Shown here in pieces: positions 16,856 through 25,351 of a stretch of DNA of 64,000 nucleotides. Origin of the DNA: GCA-003244245 sp036266995. Lineage in GTDB: Bacteria > Actinomycetota > Actinomycetes > Mycobacteriales > Pseudonocardiaceae. The stretch covers positions 6,923 through 70,922 of the forward strand of contig DATAWX010000201.1 of assembly GCA_036266995.1 (NCBI GenBank), read 5' to 3'. The translations under genes and the position numbers were made by a program. Within the stretch, counting starts at the first letter, position 1; every line of letters starts with the position of its first letter. The notes under the pieces are model-generated. The model had not been told where the DNA came from and did not search any database. It saw only the letters and a program-made list of their open reading frames with translations.

Positions 16856-18153
16856 GCATCCGGCGGGTGGACGAGGATGGCGCCGGCGCCGCGGGAGGTG
16901 AAGTAGCTCCATCCCCAGTCGAGCAGGACCTTGATCCGGTTGCGGAACCCGATCAGATAGACGATGTGCACGCCCAGCCAGAGCAGCCACGCTGGCAGCC
17001 CACCGAATCGCAGCGGGTACCGGCTGCTGACCCCGGCGAAGGGAAGCAGTGGCAGCTCGGCCACCGCGTCACCGCGGCCGAGCACGGCCATGATCCCTTT
17101 GTCGTGGTAGCGGAAGGCCGACAACGGCCCGCCGGCGAGGAGCCGGGCGACCTGTTCCCCCGCATGCCGGCCGGTCTGGATCGCCGCCGACGCCAGCATC
17201 GGCGGTGCTGGGCCGTGCGCGGGCGTCGTCACGGCGACGTCGCCGGCGGCGAACACGTTCGGGTGATCGGGGACCTGTAGCTGCGGGTCGACCAGGATCC
17301 GCCCGTGTTTGTCCACTTCCAACCCGAACGCGCCGCCGAGCGGGTTCGCCGCCACCCCGGCGGCCCAGATCACCGTGTCAGTCCCGATCCGGTGCCCGTC
17401 GGCCAGCGTCACCCCACCGTTGTCGGCGTGTTTCACGGTCGCTCCGAGGCGAACCTCGACGCCTCGACGTCGCAGGTCCGCCAAGGCCAGCCGGGACGAC
17501 CGCGGGCTGAAAGCGGCGAGCAGCCGCGATCCGGCCTCGACGAGGGTTACCCGCATGGCGGTGGCCGGTCCGATGAGCTCCTGGCCCATCGAGGCGAGCG
17601 CCCCGGCGGTCTCCACACCGGTCGGACCACCGCCGACGACTACCGCTGTGATGGGTTCGGCGGCGTGGTCGGGCGTCGCTGCCGTCTCCTCGAGGCGGTT
17701 GAGCAGGTGCATGCGCAGCCGGACCGCGTCATCTAGCGTGTACAGCGGCCAGCTGTGCTCAGCCATGCCGACGATACCGAAATAGTTCGTCCGGGCGCCC
17801 ACAGCCAGAATCAGGTAATCGAACTCCACCGTGGAGCCGTCGTGCAGGCACAGCGTGCGGTCTGCCCAGCGCACCGAGACCACGGCGCCCATCCGGACAG
17901 TCACGTTCGACTGCCGGCGAAAGATCGTCCGCAGGGCGGCGCCGACCTCCTCTGCCGCCAGGTAACCGGTGCTCACCTGGTAGAGCAGCGGCTGGAAGGT
18001 GTGATAGTTGTTCTTGTCCAGCACGATGACGTCGGCGTCGACGCCCCGCAGCGCGTGTGCCGCGTTCATGCCGGCGAACCCAGCGCCGAGCACGACCACC
18101 CGAGGTCGCGCGATGGCTGATACTCGGCCGCTCATGAGATCCTGGGCTCCCAT
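16801..18153 (-). CDS. ndh: Type II NADH dehydrogenase (NDH-2)
   Basis: 450 residues. It passes electrons from NADH to quinone at the inner face of the membrane without pumping protons. The FAD motif VVVLGAGFAGMNAAHAL is at the N terminus and the NADH motif TAVVVGGGPTGVETAGAL near residue 175; FAAGDVAV marks the FAD-phosphate loop. The C-terminal amphipathic part (LPAWLLWLGVHIVYLIGF) is the membrane anchor. A downstream ATG at 18135 is an alternative start, with GGA close by. The 3' end overlaps the AMP nucleosidase pseudogene. Confidence 0.92.
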   Translation of the reverse strand: MGAQDLMSGRVSAIARPRVVVLGAGFAGMNAAHALRGVDADVIVLDKNNYHTFQPLLYQVSTGYLAAEEVGAALRTIFRRQSNVTVRMGAVVSVRWADRTLCLHDGSTVEFDYLILAVGARTNYFGIVGMAEHSWPLYTLDDAVRLRMHLLNRLEETAATPDHAAEPITAVVVGGGPTGVETAGALASMGQELIGPATAMRVTLVEAGSRLLAAFSPRSSRLALADLRRRGVEVRLGATVKHADNGGVTLADGHRIGTDTVIWAAGVAANPLGGAFGLEVDKHGRILVDPQLQVPDHPNVFAAGDVAVTTPAHGPAPPMLASAAIQTGRHAGEQVARLLAGGPLSAFRYHDKGIMAVLGRGDAVAELPLLPFAGVSSRYPLRFGGLPAWLLWLGVHIVYLIGFRNRIKVLLDWGWSYFTSRGAGAILVHPPDAQTVPSTSNSGSSAERMS

Positions 18154-18525
18154 TCCGCTTGGTTACCTCTTCAGTTCAATCCACGCTAGCTCCGGGCTAG
18201 TCCCGGAAGTACCCGGCCGCGTTGCGATGTACTCGCCGGTGGTACCAATCAAGATGCCAACCGCATCGGCGACTCCGCGCTGGCGGAGCTGTTCCGCCAT
18301 GCCCGGCTGCTGGCACTGCGGTCAGCGGTTGACCGCCACTGCTCGCCGAAGTTGGGGGCCGGCTACGCGAGCCGGGTCGCGACGTCGAAACGGGAGAATG
18401 TTCCCGAGAACGAACCACGCCGTCAACCTACGGTTTTCGACCGCTCGTCGCATCACTGAAATACACTTCGCCGGTAGCCCTCGTTAGCCCCCGAGATTGT
18501 CGGGGGTGGGTGTGACAATGGTCGC
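18154..18525. other. Intergenic region with a possible gene remnant and a hairpin
   Basis: About 370 bases. A plus-strand frame without a start (LFRHARLLALRSAVDRHC, ending near 18455) looks protein-like and may be a gene scrap; no family was recognised. At 18488-18506 a 7-bp stem (CCCCCGA/TCGGGGG, 5-base loop) lies 20 bases before the 13E12 gene and could be a terminator or leader hairpin. Confidence 0.35.
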
Positions 18526-19800
18526 GTGATAGAGACGCGGCTGGACCCGAGGCGGGCGATGATTTCCTGTCTCGCCCAGTGGCGCCGTTCGATAGTTGAC
18601 TGCGATGACGCGGGGTTGCCAGATCAGATCCGGGATATCGAATCGGTGTCGCGGATGATGTATTCGGTGATGCTGGATACCGTCGCGGAACTGGACGCCC
18701 GCAACATCGCGACCACAGCCGGGTTCCGCAACACGAAACAGCTGCTCGCCGGGATGCTGAACCTTTCCCTCACCGAGGCTGGCACCCGTGTTGTGAATGC
18801 CACCCAACTCGCTTCGCGCCGCACGCTGACCGGTGAGGTCCTCGCGCCGGTGCTGCCGAACACCGCCGCGGCGCTGGCCGTCGGGGAGATCGGTCCCGGG
18901 CAGGTGCGGGTGATCACCGAGACGATGACCGCGATCCCCGCCTCGGTCAGCACCACCGACCGCGACGCCGCCGAAGCCGACCTGGCCCGCCACGCCCGAT
19001 CGTTCAACCCGACCTCGCTGCACAAGATCGGCCAGCGCATCCTTGCGTGTCTCGACCCGGACGGTCCACAGCCCCGCGACGAGCCGCAACCCGACCACGC
19101 CGCCGGAGAACTGCGGTTATGGGACCGCCGTGACGGGCGCCTGGGATTGGAGGGTTACCTCGAACCCGAACACCGTGCCGCAGTCCGGTCGTTGATCGAA
19201 CAACTCGCCGCACCGCGACCTGCCACCGCCGGCATTCCCGATCCGCGCACCGGCCCGCAGCGCAATGCGGATGCCCTGCTGGAGGTCTGCGGGCTGGCCC
19301 GCGCCGCCCGGGACTGCCCCACCACCGCCGGGGAGCCCCCACACTTGACCGTGACCATTGACTGGGACGCGCTGCGCACCGGGCTCGGGGTCGCGACATT
19401 GGACTACGGGACCCAGATCAGCGCGGCGCAGGCCCGGCAGTGGGCGTGTGACGCGAAAATCATCCCGGTGGTGCTGGGTGGGAAATCTGAACCACTCGAC
19501 GTCGGCCGGGCCATGCGCACCGTGCCACTATCCATCCGCCGAGCCCTGGTCGCCCGAGACCGCGGATGTGTTTTTCCGGGTTGTGATCGGCCGCCAGGAA
19601 TGTGCCAGGCGCACCACTGTCGACACTGGATCGATGACGGTGAAACCAGTGTAGAAAATTGCGTACTGCTCTGCGAAGCCCACCACCGGCATGTGCATCA
19701 CACCGGCTGGGAAATCCTCACCCACCCTAGCCGCGTCCAATTCATCCCACCCGCCATCATCGACCCCACTCGCACACCACTCTGCAACCCACTCCGCTGA
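18526..19800 (+). CDS. 13E12/DUF222 family HNH endonuclease-like protein
   Basis: 424 residues. Residues about 20-330 form the DUF222 region (MLDTVAELDARNIATTAGF, ALAVGEIGPGQVRVITETM). The C terminus is a complete HNH module: DRGCVFPGCDRPP, AHHCRHWIDDGETSVENCVL, LCEAHHRHVHHTGW, with zinc-binding cysteines and the catalytic histidine. These proteins are multicopy in mycobacteria and other actinomycetes (the REP13E12 family) and are often linked to mobile DNA; the substrate is not established. GTG 18526 is taken as the start. The stop is followed by about 140 bases without a gene. Confidence 0.88.
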   Translation: MIETRLDPRRAMISCLAQWRRSIVDCDDAGLPDQIRDIESVSRMMYSVMLDTVAELDARNIATTAGFRNTKQLLAGMLNLSLTEAGTRVVNATQLASRRTLTGEVLAPVLPNTAAALAVGEIGPGQVRVITETMTAIPASVSTTDRDAAEADLARHARSFNPTSLHKIGQRILACLDPDGPQPRDEPQPDHAAGELRLWDRRDGRLGLEGYLEPEHRAAVRSLIEQLAAPRPATAGIPDPRTGPQRNADALLEVCGLARAARDCPTTAGEPPHLTVTIDWDALRTGLGVATLDYGTQISAAQARQWACDAKIIPVVLGGKSEPLDVGRAMRTVPLSIRRALVARDRGCVFPGCDRPPGMCQAHHCRHWIDDGETSVENCVLLCEAHHRHVHHTGWEILTHPSRVQFIPPAIIDPTRTPLCNPLR

Positions 19801-19943
19801 TGAGCAAGAATTTTCTGACATTCGCTGCCACGGAACCCGGGTCTTCACCAGTCTGCGGGCTGCCTGCCGGCGGGTGGCATAGTTGTCGGTAGGCCTGGAA
19901 GACCTGCGTGAGGCAGCTCACATTTCACACGACCAAAAAGCGG

Positions 19944-20972
19944 TCAGCTCAGGGTCACTTGCTCCGGGTCCTTGTCGGCACGCAGGCCGCGCCAGGCGGC
20001 GTGACGAAGCCGACGGTCCGGGGTCAGCGCGCGGTATTCGACCTCTCCGACGAGTTCGGGGCGGACCCAGTGCGCCCGGCGAGCGTGCTCGCGGGGCACC
20101 GGCTCGTCGAACGGGCTGCCCCGCTGCGCGAGGTCAGCGAGGCGGGCTAACAGGTCGTCGAGCATCCGGTCGGTGAATCCGGTACCCACATCGCCGATGT
20201 AGCGCAGCTTTCCCTCGTTGTCGTAGGCCCCGAGAAGTAGCGCGCCGAGCGTGCCGGCGCGGCGACCCTGCCCGGTCGTCCAACCACCGACGATGACCTC
20301 CTGGGTGCGCCACAGCGCGGTCTTCGTCCAGGCCGGTGAGCGGCGGCCGGGCTCGTATCGCGAGCTCAGCCGCTTGCCGACCACGCCTTCCATGCCGTGC
20401 CGGCGGGCCACTTCCAGCAGTTGACGGCCGTCGACGTCGGTGTACTGCGGCGGCACCCGGACTCGCGGTGAGACGCCGTCGACGGCCAGCTCCGAGAGCA
20501 ACTCCCGGCGGTGCTGATAGCTCTGCGACAGCAGCCGGCGGCCATCGAGGTCGAGCAGGTCGAACACGTAGTAGGAGATCGGGATGCGGTCCACCAGCAA
20601 TGGGCTCGGTTCGCGGACGTGCATACGTTGCTGGAGCAGCGCGAAATCCGGGCTTCCGGTCTCACCCAGCGTCACAATCTCCCCGTCGAGCAGCACCGGT
20701 CGGCCGCCGACCAGCCCGCTGAGCACGGCTAGCTCGGGATACCCACTGGTGATGTCATTGCCATTGCGGCTGTAGAGCCGAACCTGGTCGCCGGCGACGG
20801 CGGCCAGAGCCCGCACACCGTCCCACTTGAACTCGAAGGCCCAGCCAGGGCCCAACGGTGGCTCGCCTGGCGATGCCAACATGGGCGCCACCGGCTCGGG
20901 CAGCGGCTGAACACAGGGCACAGCCTCAATACTCTTACCTGAGGAGCGAGGGACCCGCACAAGCAGGAGCAT
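19944..20972 (-). CDS. ATP-dependent DNA ligase (LigD-type ligase domain)
   Basis: About 340 residues. Nucleotidyltransferase motif I with the AMP-accepting lysine is FEFKWDGVRALAAV; motif III is YVFDLLDLDG, motif IV MEGVVGKRLSSRYEPGRR, motif V PAWTKTALWRTQEV. The OB-fold part ends DRRLRHAAWRGLRADKDPEQV, exactly like the C terminus of LigD. It is therefore the LIG part of the NHEJ system, encoded apart from the PE-POL gene at 13803. The start is uncertain: ATG 20972 overlaps the upstream gene by 38 bases; GTG 20921 is an alternative that still keeps all motifs. Confidence 0.88.
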   Translation of the reverse strand: MLLLVRVPRSSGKSIEAVPCVQPLPEPVAPMLASPGEPPLGPGWAFEFKWDGVRALAAVAGDQVRLYSRNGNDITSGYPELAVLSGLVGGRPVLLDGEIVTLGETGSPDFALLQQRMHVREPSPLLVDRIPISYYVFDLLDLDGRRLLSQSYQHRRELLSELAVDGVSPRVRVPPQYTDVDGRQLLEVARRHGMEGVVGKRLSSRYEPGRRSPAWTKTALWRTQEVIVGGWTTGQGRRAGTLGALLLGAYDNEGKLRYIGDVGTGFTDRMLDDLLARLADLAQRGSPFDEPVPREHARRAHWVRPELVGEVEYRALTPDRRLRHAAWRGLRADKDPEQVTLS

Positions 20973-21693
20973 CCCGGAGTACTGCGCGTAAGGCCCCAAA
21001 TACGTCGATTTCCCGGGCCAACCGCAATGAGTCCCGGTACGGAGGCTGTATCCAGGTGATCGGCCCTCGGGGCGTCATGGTGGGTGGCAACATCAGGGCA
21101 CCGGCGATGTGGTGCACGTTGACTGGCCACGGCAGCCTGACCCCGTACCTCTCCCCAGCGAGCACGATGTGGTGTTCGGGAGCGTCGGGGTGGGCCAGCA
21201 CCGCAGGGGCGCAATGTCGCGCGGTGAGGATCTGGATTAGTTCGGTGCTGAGCGAGATCGGGATCGCTATGGCCGATGCGTCGCGCTCCAAGCTCAGCCG
21301 TATCTGATCACAGCACTGGGTGACTGGCCAGCCCCAGGCCTGGTACGTGGCCCCACCCACCTCGCCAGCGCCTCCGCTGTGGAGACTGTTCGGGCGGTCC
21401 GCAGCGGGCAGCTGCTCGGCAGCTGGAATCGTCGCTTGTACGTGGTGGACGACACACGCATCGCAGGGCATGCCTTGGCCGGGCGCGATGGTCTCAATTC
21501 GCTCAAGGGCCATGAGCGCGCCGCACAACGTGCCGACCACGCCCGCCTCGCATCGGTCCCGCAGTGATACCAGGTGCACGGTGCGGGCGGCCTGGCCGGT
21601 CATACCGGCTCGGTAGCGGACCAGCATCACTGACTGGTCCGCCATGACCGCCGCACCGGCACCTGACTCCCCCGGCCGGTTGGTATCATTCAC
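20935..21693 (-). CDS. Hypothetical protein with zinc-ribbon-like N terminus
   Basis: 252 residues. The N-terminal part has TVHLVSLRD, GVVGTLCGALM, then MPCDACVVHH: a TLCG...CxxC arrangement that could bind zinc and that recurs in the small protein at 59260-59508. The C-terminal part contains HHIVLAGERYGVRLPWPV and WIQPP, a pattern seen in actinobacterial regulatory accessory proteins of unknown role. Start ATG 21693; an in-frame ATG 16 codons on is possible. The gene lies between the DUF397 gene at 21711 and the ligase, all on the minus strand, so it may be co-transcribed with the regulator module. Confidence 0.6.
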   Translation of the reverse strand: MNDTNRPGESGAGAAVMADQSVMLVRYRAGMTGQAARTVHLVSLRDRCEAGVVGTLCGALMALERIETIAPGQGMPCDACVVHHVQATIPAAEQLPAADRPNSLHSGGAGEVGGATYQAWGWPVTQCCDQIRLSLERDASAIAIPISLSTELIQILTARHCAPAVLAHPDAPEHHIVLAGERYGVRLPWPVNVHHIAGALMLPPTMTPRGPITWIQPPYRDSLRLAREIDVFGALRAVLRDAPACAGPSLLR

Positions 21694-21710
21694 AGCGTCG
21701 GAACGCCGAC

Positions 21711-21950
21711 TCAGCAGGCGAGGTCGTCGAATTCGCCGTCCTTGGCGCCAGCTAAGAAGGCAGCCATCTCATCCCGAGTGAAGATCAACGCTGGTCCACC
21801 TGGATGACGAGAGTTCCGCACTGCGACGTCGCCACTGTCCAGAGCCGCGGTCTCCACGCAGTTGCCGAGCTGGCCACTGCGCCTGCTCTTACGCCACGTC
21901 ACCCCAGCAAGATCCGTGGCCGATATGCCGTTGCGAACCGCTTCGGACAT
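21711..21950 (-). CDS. DUF397 (BldB/AbaA-type) protein
   Basis: 79 residues with the DUF397 signature WRKSRRSGQLGNCVETA, VAVRNSRHPGGPALIF and FLAGAKDGEFD. In Streptomyces these small proteins pair with WhiJ-like XRE-DUF5753 regulators and affect development and antibiotic production. Its likely partner is at 23056, on the far side of the DUF574 gene. ATG 21950 is preceded by GGGAGGA. An upstream region with repeated GTGCACCTGC and TGCACGTGCA words probably controls it. Confidence 0.88.
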   Translation of the reverse strand: MSEAVRNGISATDLAGVTWRKSRRSGQLGNCVETAALDSGDVAVRNSRHPGGPALIFTRDEMAAFLAGAKDGEFDDLAC

Positions 21951-21971
21951 GGAACAATCCTCCCTCGCGTA

Positions 21972-22033
21972 GTGCACCTGCACGTGCATACGCTAGCGCG
22001 TGCTACTGCAGGGGTCAATGCACGTGCACCTGC
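21972..22033. promoter_or_regulatory. Inverted and direct repeats between DUF397 and DUF574 genes
   Basis: TGCACGTGCAT (21979-21989) and ATGCACGTGCA (22018-22028) form a perfect 11-bp inverted repeat; each half contains the palindrome TGCACGTGCA. GTGCACCTGC is also repeated directly at 21972-21981 and 22024-22033. The position, 22 bases before the DUF397 start and about 170 bases before the methyltransferase, fits an operator for the WhiJ-type regulator. That role is inferred. Confidence 0.5.
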
Positions 22034-22201
22034 GCAAAACCGACAGGAAGCAGAGAGCGGACATGCCTGGGCATGTAGCCTGTGCGGCAACGAGGTCGAC
22101 ACACGCCGCTGGTGCCCGCACCCACCCTTGCGTGGCGCGTGCACGCCCTCACCGGCCCCAGCTCGGCCCGGATGCGAACTGCGACGTCTGTGAGGTTCTT
22201 G

Positions 22202-23059
22202 ATGCCCGGTATCGACGCCCCGCTATCCGAGGATGCCGTACCTCCCTATATCGACACGACCAAGGCGAGTATCGCCCGGGTCTACGACGCAGCGCTCAAC
22301 GGTAAGGACAATTACGAGATCGACCGAGAGGTGTTGCGGCAGGTCGCCCAGGTCGCGCCGGAGGTCTGTCGGCTTGGCGTGGACAATCGGGATTTCCTGA
22401 TCCGGGTAACTCGCTTCATCACTAGTCAGACCGGTATCACCCAGTTCCTCGACTGTGGTTCTGGGCTGCCCACGGCGGAGAACACTCACCAGGTCGCCCA
22501 GCGGATCCAGGCGGACACCCGCGTGGTGTACATCGACAACGACCCGGTAGTGCTCGCGCACGGAAGGGCGCTGCTCGAGGAGAATGAGCAGACCCATTTC
22601 AGCGCTGCCGACATCTTCGAGCCAAAGCAAATCCTCAATGATGCGGTTGTCCGCAAGTACCTTGACTTCTCCGAGCCGATCGCACTGTTCCAGATCGGGA
22701 CACTGCACCATTACGACGGTGAGCGCAGCCCGCAGAGCATCATGACCGAATACATCGATGCCCTGCCGTCGGGCTCCTACGTGGCACTCAGTCACTTCTT
22801 CGACCCCGAGACGACCCCCGAGTTGAGCGATCTTGCCCGGAAGATGGAACACGTTTTCGTGCACAGCCCGATGGGCAGCGGTGTGTTTCGCACTCGCACC
22901 GAGATCGAGGGCATGTTCCCAGGCTTGGAACTCGTCGACCCGGGCCTGGTCGAGTGCGCAACTGGTGGCCCGACGGCCCGCGGATCAAGCCATTCGACCC
23001 TGTGCAGTACTGCATCGCCGGAGCGGTCGGTCGCAAACCCTGAAGGGAATGCCGGCTAG
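22202..23059 (+). CDS. DUF574 SAM-dependent methyltransferase, C terminus frameshifted
   Basis: Actinobacterial DUF574 methyltransferases are often found beside WhiJ/BldB-type genes. Characteristic parts: DTTKASIARVYDAALNGKDN at the N terminus, FLDCGSGLPTAENTHQVAQ as SAM motif I, VVYIDNDPVVLAHGRALL. ATG 22202 has GAGG six bases upstream. At about 22958-22962 the family sequence moves to another frame (WWPDGPRIKPFDPVQYCIAG, ending at a TGA at 23041-23043), while the annotated frame runs on to 23059 with an unrelated tail. One missing base explains this. The catalytic core is intact, so it may still work or the base call may be wrong. Confidence 0.82.
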   Translation: MPGIDAPLSEDAVPPYIDTTKASIARVYDAALNGKDNYEIDREVLRQVAQVAPEVCRLGVDNRDFLIRVTRFITSQTGITQFLDCGSGLPTAENTHQVAQRIQADTRVVYIDNDPVVLAHGRALLEENEQTHFSAADIFEPKQILNDAVVRKYLDFSEPIALFQIGTLHHYDGERSPQSIMTEYIDALPSGSYVALSHFFDPETTPELSDLARKMEHVFVHSPMGSGVFRTRTEIEGMFPGLELVDPGLVECATGGPTARGSSHSTLCSTASPERSVANPEGNAG

Positions 23060-23970
23060 CTCTCGGCCCGCGCCTTCAAGAGCAATTGCCGGGTGTGGTC
23101 AGGAGTGTAGGCATCCACGGTCAGCCGATCGAAGGCCCTGCCGTAAAGCTCGGTATCGGAACGTTTGTCCAGGTAGAGCGCGCCGGTGAGGTGCTCGATG
23201 TAGACCACATCCGGCAACTCCGGCTCGGTGAAACGCAGCGTGGTGAACGAGCCTTCCGCCGCGTACCCGCTGAACTGGTAGGGCACCACCTGCAGGGTGA
23301 CGTGGGGCCGCTTGGTGAGCTCGAGGAGATGCGCGATTTGAGCTGACACCACCTGACTGCCACCGATCGGCCGGCGCAGGACGGACTCGTCGATGACAGC
23401 CCACACCTTGGGTGGGTTCGGGCGACCAAGTAGCGCCTGTCGTCGCATCCGCAGCCCGACCTGGCGTTGCACGCTCTGGCTCGCCATCGGAGACCAACCG
23501 TGGCTGGCGATCGCTTTGGCGTACTCCTCGGTCTGCAGCAGGCCAGGGACGAACTGCTGTTCCCACGTCTGGATCCGGGAGGCCGACTCCTCCAGCCCGA
23601 GGTAGTCCTGGAACCAGTCGGCCACCAGATCGGTGTACCGATGCCACCAGCCGGGTTCGTTGGACCGGGCGACCATCTCGAGGAACGCCTCGCGCTTCTC
23701 GGGGTCTGTCACTCCGTACATCGCCAGTAGATCGGTCACATCCCGCGGCTTGAAGCTGACCCTGCCGAGCTCGAGCCGGCTGATCTTCGACTCGGAACTA
23801 CGGATCGCGAAGCCGGCCTCCGCGCGCGAGATCTCGGCAGCCTCGCGCAGCCGGCGCAGCCGAGCGCCCAACATGATCCGGCGCGCCGTCGGGCTCCCGC
23901 GATGATCCCCAGCACCACCGGGTGTCTCAGGGGAATCAATGATTGAGGCCACGCCACTCCTCCGGGGCAT
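23056..23970 (-). CDS. XRE-DUF5753 (WhiJ-type) transcriptional regulator
   Basis: 304 residues. Helix-turn-helix domain at about 33-95 (LGARLRRLREAAEISRAEAG, SESKISRLELGRVSF), then the DUF5753 domain: IQTWEQQFVPGLLQTEEYAK, VLRRPIGGSQVVSAQI, VTLQVVPYQFSGYAAEGSFT, YIEHLTGALYLDKRSD. It probably binds DNA near the DUF397 gene and senses an unknown signal. ATG 23970 is chosen over the upstream frame because the extra 41 codons look non-coding. It converges on the DUF574 gene, overlapping its end by 4 bases. Confidence 0.88.
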   Translation of the reverse strand: MPRRSGVASIIDSPETPGGAGDHRGSPTARRIMLGARLRRLREAAEISRAEAGFAIRSSESKISRLELGRVSFKPRDVTDLLAMYGVTDPEKREAFLEMVARSNEPGWWHRYTDLVADWFQDYLGLEESASRIQTWEQQFVPGLLQTEEYAKAIASHGWSPMASQSVQRQVGLRMRRQALLGRPNPPKVWAVIDESVLRRPIGGSQVVSAQIAHLLELTKRPHVTLQVVPYQFSGYAAEGSFTTLRFTEPELPDVVYIEHLTGALYLDKRSDTELYGRAFDRLTVDAYTPDHTRQLLLKARAES

Positions 23971-24095
23971 CTTTACCCATGGTCCGCACGCCTGCGCCCT
24001 CCTGAGGTCGGCACGCCCAGATCCGTACCGTAAACCTTGCGAGCATCTCGATGCCAGACACTGCCGTACGAGCTTATCTCGACACAAAGGCAACG

Positions 24096-24614
24096 TCAGC
24101 GACGGCGGCGGACCAACCGGATGATCAGGTAGACGACGATGACCACGTTGAGGACCAGGCCACCCACCTTGAGTCCGGTGGGATGCTTCAACAGCTCCTG
24201 AACCTCAGGGAAGAGCAACAACGCCGTCGACACCACGGTGAGGTACTCCGCCCATTGCCGGCGACGCAGCAAGCCGTAACCCTCCACCGCCTCCAACAAT
24301 CCGTACGCGATGGCGATCGATCCGTATCGCAGGGTCTGACGCGGGCCTAACCCTGCCAGCCCTGAGATCAGCCGGCCGGTCTCGTTACGGCTCGGGTCAA
24401 GACCCACCTGCTCAACGAAGCGCCGTGCTGGATCCGCCCAGTCCGTGTGGGTATGGGTCAGCAAAATCAGACCGACACCGATCAGGAGCACAGCTCGAAT
24501 CGCTCGCTCCACCGCGAGCACCGGCAGCAACCGGCTCTGGTCCTGATCGCCCTGACTCCGAGCAGACCGCGCCGGCGCGGCAAGCCTGCCTGGCGGATCC
24601 GCTGCTGACGCCAT
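24096..24614 (-). CDS. DUF2127 family membrane protein
   Basis: 172 residues with four hydrophobic segments (AVLLIGVGLILL, SIAIAYGLLEAVEGYGLL, YLTVVSTALLLFPEV, LVLNVVIVVYLIIRLV). Motifs such as YGLLEAVEGYGLLRRRQWAE are typical of DUF2127. Function is unknown; homologues are often near stress genes. ATG 24614 has AGGTGAGG upstream. It lies downstream of the csbD gene with a strong inverted repeat between them. Confidence 0.8.
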   Translation of the reverse strand: MASAADPPGRLAAPARSARSQGDQDQSRLLPVLAVERAIRAVLLIGVGLILLTHTHTDWADPARRFVEQVGLDPSRNETGRLISGLAGLGPRQTLRYGSIAIAYGLLEAVEGYGLLRRRQWAEYLTVVSTALLLFPEVQELLKHPTGLKVGGLVLNVVIVVYLIIRLVRRRR

Positions 24615-24695
24615 GACGACCTCACCTACAGAGCTGCCACTGAGCACCTGGCGACGACCTTAATTGCGGTAGTGCGTGGCGACAGCGGGAGGGTG

Positions 24696-24734
24696 CCCGG
24701 CCGGACGGTGGGGGTGAGGTTCCGTCCGGCCGGG
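24696..24734 (-). terminator. 13-bp perfect hairpin between csbD-like gene and DUF2127 gene
   Basis: CCCGGCCGGACGG (24696-24708) and CCGTCCGGCCGGG (24722-24734) pair perfectly around a 13-base loop. There is no T tract, as is common in actinomycetes. It sits 15 bases past the CsbD-like stop, so it most likely ends or attenuates that transcript. Confidence 0.65.
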
Positions 24735-24748
24735 CGGTGGGGGGTGGT

Positions 24749-24922
24749 TCAGCCGGGGAAAAGGTCCTTGACCTTCTCGCCGGCCTGCTTGATCTTGCCC
24801 TCGGCCTGGTCGACCTCGCCCTGCGCTTCGAGGTCATCGTCGCCGGTGGCCTTACCGGTGGCCTCCTTGAGCTTGCCTTTGAGCTCTTCGGCCTTGTTCG
24901 AGATCTTGTCGCCGATACCCAC
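24749..24922 (-). CDS. CsbD family stress protein
   Basis: 57 residues, starting at GTG with GAAGGAG upstream. The sequence (GIGDKISNKAEELKGKLKEA, QAEGKIKQAGEKVKDLFPG) is the charged amphipathic helix pattern of CsbD-like proteins, which are general-stress proteins in Bacillus and many other bacteria. It follows the helical membrane protein gene at 24974-25300 by 51 bases on the same strand and may share its promoter. Confidence 0.9.
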   Translation of the reverse strand: MGIGDKISNKAEELKGKLKEATGKATGDDDLEAQGEVDQAEGKIKQAGEKVKDLFPG

Positions 24923-24973
24923 CGTGTGCTCCTTCGTCGGATTTGGGTTGCCCAGTCAGCTGGTCCTGCCGGG

Positions 24974-25300
24974 TCAGCAGGTCCTGCGGAGTAGGCGTCG
25001 TAGCACCAGGAACACACCCAGGAGGACCGCGACGACCGGCACCGGCCGTTGCCGCACCGCCGTCATCAGCTGTGTGACCCGCCCGACCACCGGCGCGGGG
25101 AGCTTCGCTACGGCCTGGTCGGCCAGATCCTTCGCCTGCTGCGCCGTCTCGTCAGCCTTGTCCTGCAAGGCTTCGGCGCCGCTGTGCAGGTGCTCCTTGA
25201 CATCTTGGATCTTGGCCTGCGCGGTTTCCTTGGCGTCGCGCGCCTTGTCCTTCACCCCTGTGGACAGATCGGCGGTGAGACTATTCGCCGTGATAGTCAT
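24974..25300 (-). CDS. Amphipathic-helix protein with C-terminal membrane anchor
   Basis: 108 residues. Residues 14-68 are a long charged helix (GVKDKARDAKETAQAKIQDV, DKADETAQQAKDLADQAV), then one hydrophobic segment (VPVVAVLLGVFLVLRRLL) and an arginine-rich end. This is like YtxH/DUF3618-type membrane-linked stress proteins, though the family is not certain. The ATG has GAGGGGACATAGCG upstream. A SigB/SigF-like promoter lies 52 bases before the start. It heads the csbD-like gene. Confidence 0.72.
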   Translation of the reverse strand: MTITANSLTADLSTGVKDKARDAKETAQAKIQDVKEHLHSGAEALQDKADETAQQAKDLADQAVAKLPAPVVGRVTQLMTAVRQRPVPVVAVLLGVFLVLRRLLRRTC

Positions 25301-25351
25301 CGCTATGTCCCCTCCCTGAGTGCCTTGAGTTCCTATCTCGGTTGCAGGTAG

